Shown piece after piece: positions 57,791-64,000 of a stretch of DNA of 64,000 nt. The stretch's first letter is position 1. Every line of letters begins with the position of its first letter. The stretch spans positions 549,336 through 613,335 of the forward strand of contig NZ_AZEH01000039.1 of assembly GCF_001436275.1 (NCBI RefSeq), given 5' to 3'. Origin of the DNA: Liquorilactobacillus oeni DSM 19972. Lineage in GTDB: Bacteria > Bacillota > Bacilli > Lactobacillales > Lactobacillaceae. The translations under genes and the position numbers were made by a program. Below the pieces are notes generated by a model. That model was not told the origin of the DNA and did not search any database. It worked only from the letters and a program-made list of their open reading frames with translations.

Positions 57791-58753
57791 TTATAAAATC
57801 CACCAAAGAGTAAGGACACCTGCCAACAAGCCCACAAACCAAAAAGTAAAGTCAATTCTCCACTCGCTCCAACCGCTTAATTCGAAATGGTGATGAATCG
57901 GGCTCATCTTAAAAATGCGTTTCCCGGTTAATTTGAATGAAGCAACCTGCAATATGACACTCGCAGTCTCAATTACAAAAATAATACCAACAAATAACAA
58001 CGAAAGTTCGTGGTGTAACAAAATTGAGACAGCTGCTAATGCTCCACCGAGTGCCAATGAACCCATATCTCCCATAAAAATTTTGGCTGGTTTGTGATTG
58101 AAAAAAATAAAACCGATTAATGCTCCAATTACAGCAAGGCAAAACAGCAAAACATCATACTGATGCTGAGCACGTGCTATAACTGCATAGGTGCCAAATG
58201 CAATAGCAGCTTGACCAGCAACAAGACCGTCAATTCCATCAGTTAGGTTAACTGCATTAGAGAACCCGACTAACCAGATAATGACGAAAAGGACGAAAAG
58301 AATTCCTAGGTGAAGCTCCATCCCCAAAAGGTTCAATGAAGCCGGTAATCTTTCATGGGTATAAACAAGCATAAAAATTAAAGCTCCTATAATTTGACCA
58401 GCTAATTTTTGACCAGCTTTCAATCCCTCATTTTGCTTCTTCCAAAGTTTAATGGAGTCATCCCAAAATCCCAGCATACCGTATAACAGTAAAATAAAAT
58501 CAAGTACCAATAACTGAGGTGTTAATTGGTTCCAAAGAAATGGTAGGATAAGACTTGTCAGTAGAATTGCTGTATTAAAGACCAGCCCCCCCATTGTCGG
58601 GGTTCCTGCTTTCTTTTCATGCCATTTTGGTCCAACTTCACGGATCATTTGGCCTTGTTTCTTTTTATGCGCATAATCTATAAATAATGGTAGAAAACCA
58701 ACGGTAATAGCAAAACTTATTAGCATTGCAACCGTCATCTTAAAAATCGACAT
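57791..58753 (-). CDS. mraY: Phospho-N-acetylmuramoyl-pentapeptide transferase
   Basis: Integral membrane enzyme that makes lipid I; 320 aa with about ten helices. Motifs [37 protein letters not shown] and the closing HHHFELSG are present, including catalytic Asp residues. It starts directly after the murE stop (no gap). Confidence 0.97.
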   Translation of the reverse strand: MSIFKMTVAMLISFAITVGFLPLFIDYAHKKKQGQMIREVGPKWHEKKAGTPTMGGLVFNTAILLTSLILPFLWNQLTPQLLVLDFILLLYGMLGFWDDSIKLWKKQNEGLKAGQKLAGQIIGALIFMLVYTHERLPASLNLLGMELHLGILFVLFVIIWLVGFSNAVNLTDGIDGLVAGQAAIAFGTYAVIARAQHQYDVLLFCLAVIGALIGFIFFNHKPAKIFMGDMGSLALGGALAAVSILLHHELSLLFVGIIFVIETASVILQVASFKLTGKRIFKMSPIHHHFELSGWSEWRIDFTFWFVGLLAGVLTLWWIL

Positions 58754-60241
58754 CTAACTTTCCTGCTCCTTCATCTTAAGTGCCCTTTGTGCCTCTTCAA
58801 CATCGTCAAAATGGTATTTATGTTCCCCAATAATCTGATAATCTTCATGCCCTTTACCTGCAATCAAAATAATATCTCCTGGAAGCGCATGATTGACTGC
58901 AAACTCAATTGCTTTTCGTCTTTTAAGAAAAGTAGGTACTTTTTCCCCTTCAGGAAGACCCGTAAGCATGTCAGCTATAATTTTTTGCGGATCTTCAGAA
59001 CGCGGATTATCCGACGTAAAAATTGGATAATCACTATGGGCAAGTGCTATTGCCGCCATCTTAGGCCGTTTGCCATGGTCACGATCACCACCGCAGCCAA
59101 CCACACAAAAAACACGTCCCTTTGCAAAGTCATTGATTGTCTCTAACGCATTCAATAGACTATCCGGCGTATGAGAATAATCAACTATCGCTGCAATTCT
59201 TGTAGGAGATGTGATCAGCTGCAGCCTGCCCCTTACACCCGGAAATGATTCCAAAGTACGAATTATCTCTTCTGGATCAAGGCCTGAAGCATACGCTGCA
59301 GCTAATGCTGCTAAAATATTATAGACATTAAAAAGCCCCACCATCTTAACTTTTAAATGCCACTTACGTTCAAACAACTGAAGGTCAAAATCGGTACCTT
59401 GACTGTGAATGACGATATTAGAGGCTCTAACCATCGCATCTTGTTTGATGCCATAAGTAAGCACCTGCGCAGCTGTGTCATGCTCAAACTGTCGTCCGAT
59501 TGGATCATCAATATTCAAAACAGCAACCTTAGTATCCCCGTTATGAGTATATGAATTTCCCAGTTGCGAAAAGAGAAGGCTTTTAGCATGGGCATAATTT
59601 GCCATAGTCTTATGATAATCCAGATGGTCACGTGTTAAGTTTGTAAAAACTGCAACATCAAAATCTATCCCCCATACTCTGCCCTGTACCAGAGCAATAG
59701 AAGAAACTTCCATAGAAACAGTTGACACACCTCGTTCGACCATTTTATTAAGGGTTCGCTGCAACGTTATTATGTCTGGGGTAGTATTTTTCGTTGCTAG
59801 AATTTCATCACCGATTTTACGATACATCGTACCGATAAGCCCGGTTTTTTCACCATGTGCACGAAAAATTGCTTCAATAATGTGTGTTACAGTTGTTTTG
59901 CCATTTGTACCTGTCACACCAATCATTCGCAATGCCTCACTAGCAGTAGCATAAAAATAGCTGCTCAAAATTGCCATTGCTCTTTTCGTATCCCGCACAT
60001 AAACCACTGGGACTTCTATACTGCTAAGCTTTTCCTGTGCAATAATCATGCTTGCGCCCTTTTGAACGGCCGTGTCAACTAAAGTATGACCATCAACTTT
60101 CGCTCCTTTGACAGCCACAAAAATGCTGTTATCAACTACTTCACGGGTATCTTGTGTCAGAAGTGACACACTGAAGTCTTCGAACCGATTCGGAATAACT
60201 TTTTTAAATTTTAAACTATTAATCAACTTACTTGCTTGCAT
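58754..60241 (-). CDS. murE: UDP-MurNAc-tripeptide synthetase MurE, meso-DAP type
   Basis: Adds the third residue of the stem peptide; 495 aa. The ATP loop is [14 protein letters not shown]. The specificity motif near residue 411 reads DNPR, the signature of meso-diaminopimelate ligases; lysine-type enzymes differ here. With asd, dapA and dapF in the same window, a DAP wall is likely. It sits within the dcw cluster between the PBP gene and mraY, as in Bacillus. Confidence 0.94.
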   Translation of the reverse strand: MQASKLINSLKFKKVIPNRFEDFSVSLLTQDTREVVDNSIFVAVKGAKVDGHTLVDTAVQKGASMIIAQEKLSSIEVPVVYVRDTKRAMAILSSYFYATASEALRMIGVTGTNGKTTVTHIIEAIFRAHGEKTGLIGTMYRKIGDEILATKNTTPDIITLQRTLNKMVERGVSTVSMEVSSIALVQGRVWGIDFDVAVFTNLTRDHLDYHKTMANYAHAKSLLFSQLGNSYTHNGDTKVAVLNIDDPIGRQFEHDTAAQVLTYGIKQDAMVRASNIVIHSQGTDFDLQLFERKWHLKVKMVGLFNVYNILAALAAAYASGLDPEEIIRTLESFPGVRGRLQLITSPTRIAAIVDYSHTPDSLLNALETINDFAKGRVFCVVGCGGDRDHGKRPKMAAIALAHSDYPIFTSDNPRSEDPQKIIADMLTGLPEGEKVPTFLKRRKAIEFAVNHALPGDIILIAGKGHEDYQIIGEHKYHFDDVEEAQRALKMKEQES

Positions 60242-60257
60242 AATTCACCACATCATT

Positions 60258-62411
60258 CTAATTTAATTGAACTGCTACTTTACTTACATTTACCAAAGAT
60301 TTATTGGCTGCCACGCTTTGTGAGCTGACATAACCGGAACCTGAAAAATCAAATTCAATTCCTAACAGTTTTCCAAGTTTAGCTACATCGCTGCGCGACC
60401 AGCCTGTGATGTCAGGCATTGTTTTTTCACCACCGGTCATGATAATTATCCGTTCACCTGATAATAAAACACTGCCCTGACTCTCAGATTGTGCTAGAAT
60501 TTTTTTACCGCTGCCGACTTCTACAACAAGCAGTCCTGAGTTGCTCAGTTCTTTTCGAACTGAAGCAGCATTTTTGCCAACCTCATTTTTAAGCACTACT
60601 TGATTATTGGAAGAAGAAACGGATTCTTTCTTCTCATCAAGAGCTCTCTTCATTAAAGGATTAAAAACAGAAGCCAGCATTTGTCCAGAAGTATTATTTG
60701 CAAATGTTTTAGGCTGTTTCATTACTAAATACAATACATACTGTGGGTCATTAGCTGGGGCAACTCCAACCACTGAAAAAGTATAATTAGTATCACCGGT
60801 TAAATAACCTGTACCAGAACTATTGCCAATTTGACCGGTTCCTGTTTTAACCGCAATCGGATAGCCGTCTATTTTAAATGCTGAACCAGTTCCATTTTGA
60901 TTATAGACAACATCTTGCATCATACTCAACACTTTTTTTGCAGTTGCTTTTTTAATTGGCTGACCCACAACTTTTGTTTTTATTTTAGTGACTGTTTTTC
61001 CAGTATTAGGATTAACAACTTTTTTAACAATTTGCGGTTTTACCATTTTACCATTATTAGCTACCGCTGAAAAAGCTTGGATCATCTGAAAAACAGAAAC
61101 GTTGATTCCTTGACCGTACGCCGTATTTGCCTGTTCAATCGGGTACTTATATTCAATGCTTCCCTTAGTTTCATTCAAAAGTCCGGAATCCGTAGAAGAA
61201 AGCAACCCAAATCGATGGATATAGCTTAACCAGCGTTTAGCACCCATTTGCTGTTCCAGATGAGCCATCCCAACATTAGATGAGCGGATAAATGCATCCC
61301 TATAAGTAATATTTCCCCATCCATTAGTATCCCAATCATCAACCATTTTACCATCTATCTTGTAAGTCCCCGACTTAAAAGTACTATTTGAGTTATAAAT
61401 ACCGCTGTCAATTGCAGCCGACATGGTTAGAACCTTCATCGTTGAACCCGGTTCAAAACCATCTTCAACCAAAATATTACGCCAAATCTGTCCGACTCCA
61501 TCTTTAGTTTGTGCATTAAAAGTTGGCCTTTGACTAGCAGCTTTGATTTCTCCGGTATGCGGATCCATTAAAACTGCACTCATTGTTTGAGGATTATATT
61601 TGTCTTGAGCCTGTGTCATTAAAGTCTCCAGATAAGTCTGCAGCCTTGAATCAATCGTTGTATAGACATTATCACCATTTTTAGCTTTTCTTGTTTTAAC
61701 TTTAGAACCTGGAATTGGAGTTCCACGGACATCTTTTTCAAAACTCCTTACCCCATTAACCCCCGAAAGTTGTGTATTAAAAACCTTTTCAAGTCCCATT
61801 ACTCCAACCATTTTATTTGATTCATTTTCTGCCAAGCCAATAATATGCGAGGCAAAAACACCATTTGGATAAAGACGTGCCTGAGACTCCTTGAAGTTGA
61901 TTCCTGGTAACCCTGCATCCTCAATCTTTTTCTTAGTTTCAAGTGAAATATTTTTGCCGGCATTTCCTAGCTCAACTTGATAAGTATCCTTATCTGCTGG
62001 ATTTAAAATCTTTTTTACTTGGTCATAGCCAATAGACAAATTGTTGCTCAGAACTTTGGCAGCTTTATTCTTTTCACTGTCTGCCAAATATTCTCTCTTG
62101 CCAAAAGCGACTGCAGTCTTAGAAAGAATTATGTAGACTGTGTAAGTAGAAGTATCCTCAGCAATCGGTTGATTATCCGAGTCATAAATTGTACCTCTTT
62201 GTGCCTTAACTTCGGATTTACTGGCATAAAGCTGAGCTGCTTTTTTGGGTAAATTGACATTATTTACACTTTTAAAGGTTGCAATATAAAAAAAGCGACC
62301 GATAAATAGTGCGAACAACAGCGCAACAACAAAGAAAATTCCACGTCCATACAATTTTCTGTTAGTTTGCTGTGTTCGCCTATCTATCTGCCGTTTATAC
62401 TTCCTGCTCAT
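60258..62411 (-). CDS. pbpB: Division penicillin-binding protein (PBP2x/PBP2B-like, PASTA)
   Basis: Class B transpeptidase for septal wall, 717 aa. One N-terminal membrane helix (25-47) is followed by a dimerisation domain. The transpeptidase has the active Ser in EPGSTMK (near 323), the SxN motif as SSN, and KTGTGQIG (near 520). Two PASTA domains end the protein. It overlaps ftsL by 4 nt (ATGA). The partner of the SEDS protein FtsW. Confidence 0.95.
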   Translation of the reverse strand: MSRKYKRQIDRRTQQTNRKLYGRGIFFVVALLFALFIGRFFYIATFKSVNNVNLPKKAAQLYASKSEVKAQRGTIYDSDNQPIAEDTSTYTVYIILSKTAVAFGKREYLADSEKNKAAKVLSNNLSIGYDQVKKILNPADKDTYQVELGNAGKNISLETKKKIEDAGLPGINFKESQARLYPNGVFASHIIGLAENESNKMVGVMGLEKVFNTQLSGVNGVRSFEKDVRGTPIPGSKVKTRKAKNGDNVYTTIDSRLQTYLETLMTQAQDKYNPQTMSAVLMDPHTGEIKAASQRPTFNAQTKDGVGQIWRNILVEDGFEPGSTMKVLTMSAAIDSGIYNSNSTFKSGTYKIDGKMVDDWDTNGWGNITYRDAFIRSSNVGMAHLEQQMGAKRWLSYIHRFGLLSSTDSGLLNETKGSIEYKYPIEQANTAYGQGINVSVFQMIQAFSAVANNGKMVKPQIVKKVVNPNTGKTVTKIKTKVVGQPIKKATAKKVLSMMQDVVYNQNGTGSAFKIDGYPIAVKTGTGQIGNSSGTGYLTGDTNYTFSVVGVAPANDPQYVLYLVMKQPKTFANNTSGQMLASVFNPLMKRALDEKKESVSSSNNQVVLKNEVGKNAASVRKELSNSGLLVVEVGSGKKILAQSESQGSVLLSGERIIIMTGGEKTMPDITGWSRSDVAKLGKLLGIEFDFSGSGYVSSQSVAANKSLVNVSKVAVQLN

Positions 62412-62779
62412 TTTGAAACATTCCTTATATTCTGATCATTCATCTTCAGCCCATTATTTTGAGCAACCTGCATCAAGCGATTTCGACTGGATAATTCGCT
62501 GACTTCTTGCTTTGTATCAACATTTTTATTTTGCAAATTAACTATTCCCTGACTAACTTGCTGCAAGTTGTACTGTGCCTTTGAAAGTGTGATTTTTGAT
62601 GAAATAACGGAGATCATCAGGATCATAACAATAATACTTGCAATTGAAATCCCTAAAATCTCAAGCCTTGAAAATGGAACCCTTCCAGTTTGTAATTCTG
62701 GTTTTTTTGTATGTATTGGCCTTGGATTATGTTCAATTTGCGGTTGTGCTTGCATTTGTCTCGCAGTATTTTGTGCCAT
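62408..62779 (-). CDS. ftsL: Cell division protein FtsL
   Basis: Small bitopic divisome protein of 123 aa. A cytoplasmic part of 42 residues, a membrane helix (43-64, RLEILGISIASIIVMILMISVI), then an extracellular leucine-zipper-like coiled coil (KAQYNLQQVSQGIVNLQNKN). Sequence conservation is low in this family; the position between rsmH and the PBP gene decides the name. Confidence 0.92.
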   Translation of the reverse strand: MAQNTARQMQAQPQIEHNPRPIHTKKPELQTGRVPFSRLEILGISIASIIVMILMISVISSKITLSKAQYNLQQVSQGIVNLQNKNVDTKQEVSELSSRNRLMQVAQNNGLKMNDQNIRNVSK

Positions 62780-62811
62780 CTTATCATATCCTTCAAAAAA
62801 TAATTACTATC

Positions 62812-63762
62812 CTATTCTTTTATTCGCTTTATTATTCTAAGTTTCGCGGAATGTGCACGACGATTTTTTGCCACTTCTTCTTCGTTTGGAACAATTGGTT
62901 TACGCGTTATTAATTTATAATCAGGCTCGTATTCTTTTGGTATCATAGGTAACCCTGGTGGCAAATCAGGCAATGAACTTTCCTCTCTAAAAATTCCTTT
63001 GACAAGTCGGTCTTCTAGAGACTGAAAAGTAATTACACTGACCCGTCCGTCAACCTTCAGCAAATCCAATGCCTGTTCCAGAGATTCTTCTAAGGCTCCC
63101 AACTCATCATTAACCGCTATTCGAATAGCTTGAAAAACTCTTTTAGCAGGATGCCCGCCTGTTCTGCGTGCACGTGCCGGAATCGCTTCTTTAATCAAAT
63201 CTACAAGTTCTCCGGTAGTAACAACTCTTTGCAGCGCGCGTCTTTTTTCGATCCTGCGTGCAATTGACTTTGCATATTTTTCCTCACCATAACGGAAAAA
63301 AATCCTTACCAGCTCAGAATACGGCCATTCATTAACCACAGTTTGAGCATTCAACTCTTGGCTTTGATCCATTCGCATGTCAAGAGGTGCATCATAGCGG
63401 TAGCTAAAACCTCTTTTGGCATCATCAAATTGCGGTGAAGAAACCCCTAGATCATAAACGATCCCATCTACTTCCTTAACGCCATACTTTTTCAGTTCTT
63501 CTTTGAGAAATCGAAAATTGGCTTTAATAAAAGTAATCTTTTCTTTACTATCACTTTTGCTGAATCTATCCTGATTGTATGTAATAGCTGTTTGATCCTG
63601 ATCAAAAGAGTATAGGTGACCTTGCGGCGAGAGCCCTTGCAACAGAAGTTCGCTGTGTCCACCAGCTCCTAATGTACAATCTACATAAGTTCCAGAAGGC
63701 TTGACAGCTAATCCAGCAATCGCTTCATGTAACAAAACAGTTTTATGCTTGAAATTTTCCAA
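62812..63762 (-). CDS. rsmH: 16S rRNA (cytosine(1402)-N(4))-methyltransferase
   Basis: SAM-dependent methyltransferase (MraW) of 316 aa. Motifs [40 protein letters not shown] and the closing [14 protein letters not shown] are diagnostic. The start is TTG at 63762, with AGGAGG seven bases upstream; no ATG is available nearby in frame. It follows mraZ by 14 nt. Confidence 0.97.
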   Translation of the reverse strand: MENFKHKTVLLHEAIAGLAVKPSGTYVDCTLGAGGHSELLLQGLSPQGHLYSFDQDQTAITYNQDRFSKSDSKEKITFIKANFRFLKEELKKYGVKEVDGIVYDLGVSSPQFDDAKRGFSYRYDAPLDMRMDQSQELNAQTVVNEWPYSELVRIFFRYGEEKYAKSIARRIEKRRALQRVVTTGELVDLIKEAIPARARRTGGHPAKRVFQAIRIAVNDELGALEESLEQALDLLKVDGRVSVITFQSLEDRLVKGIFREESSLPDLPPGLPMIPKEYEPDYKLITRKPIVPNEEEVAKNRRAHSAKLRIIKRIKE

Positions 63763-63776
63763 AATAACCTCCTATA

Positions 63777-64000
63777 TCAAAGCCCAAAATCAATCATATT
63801 TTCGGCAATTTCATCAAAATTTCCTTCAGCTTCGCTTGAGAAATCATCCCAACGCTGCTGTGCCCAAACTTCAAAACGATTCGACACTCCGACTACAACA
63901 CATTTTTTTGCTAGTGCCGCATGTTCACGCAAAGAACGTGGAATACTAATACGTCCCTGCTTATCAAATTCGCACTCTGTTGCGGCAGAATAAAAAAACC
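63777..64000 (-). CDS. mraZ: Transcriptional regulator MraZ (partial, 5' part beyond window)
   Basis: The C-terminal 73 residues of MraZ. The segment [16 protein letters not shown] and the ending SNRFEVW ... [13 protein letters not shown] fit the family, and [12 protein letters not shown] is its second DNA-binding motif. The start and the first repeat lie to the right of the window. MraZ represses the dcw promoter in front of its own gene; that promoter is not in view. Confidence 0.93.
   Translation of the reverse strand, partial: FFYSAATECEFDKQGRISIPRSLREHAALAKKCVVVGVSNRFEVWAQQRWDDFSSEAEGNFDEIAENMIDFGL

Overview
The window is ordinary chromosomal core from a low-GC Gram-positive, most likely a member of the Lactobacillaceae. 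The support is gene order (comEA-comEB-comEC-holA / rpsT, rpoY-rnjA, ftsW-pyc, iscS-DUF1831-mnmA, a complete dcw cluster ending in an ileS T-box) and close similarity of the proteins to lactobacillary families. The MurE carries the DNPR signature of meso-diaminopimelate (mDAP) ligases, and asd, dapA and dapF are present, so the peptidoglycan is probably of the mDAP type. That fits only some genera of the family (for example Liquorilactobacillus or part of Ligilactobacillus). The genus is not settled. No phage, IS element, CRISPR, rRNA or tRNA was found.

Layout. 0.3-4.3 kb: an ArlRS-type two-component system and 6-phosphogluconate dehydrogenase. 4.5-8.8 kb: protein quality control and translation (clpX, trigger factor, EF-Tu). 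9-13.7 kb: a TPR protein, RNase J2, and the dapA-asd lysine/DAP branch. 13.8-19.4 kb: rpsO with a leader, rpsT, holA and the comEA-EB-EC competence operon. 19.5-27.8 kb: one long minus-strand operon, ftsW-pyc-CAP-like protein-ylbG-rsmD-coaD-sepM. 28.3-31.5 kb: typA, an inositol-phosphatase-family gene and a UPF0223 gene. 31.6-36.4 kb, mostly plus strand: def, rpoY-rnjA, and a degenerate lipid-kinase-like gene. 36.5-45.8 kb: recD2-TPR-phosphatase, then dapF-nudF-small membrane protein-mtnN-iscS-DUF1831-mnmA. 46.3-64 kb: ileS with T-box, then the dcw cluster read right to left from a truncated mraZ to divIVA.

The genes fit a common theme of growth: precursor synthesis (asd, dapA, dapF), lipid II assembly (murE, mraY, murD, murG), septum building (ftsL, pbp, divIB, ftsA, ftsZ, sepF, ylmG, ylmH, divIVA, ftsW), RNA turnover (both RNase J paralogues and the RNAP epsilon subunit), and translation.

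The least ordinary parts are these. (1) A dispersed intergenic element made of a covarying hairpin plus a conserved flank, with four copies at about 0.2, 32.2, 35.1 and 36.4 kb, all in the same orientation. (2) A DAG-kinase-fold gene that has lost its catalytic glycine motifs and sits between two copies of that element. (3) A comEC reading frame that continues upstream without ATG, GTG or TTG and meets the comEB stop in a CTGA overlap. (4) A competence-box-like site before comEA. (5) A perfect inverted repeat over the tig promoter. No convincing new multi-gene system was seen.
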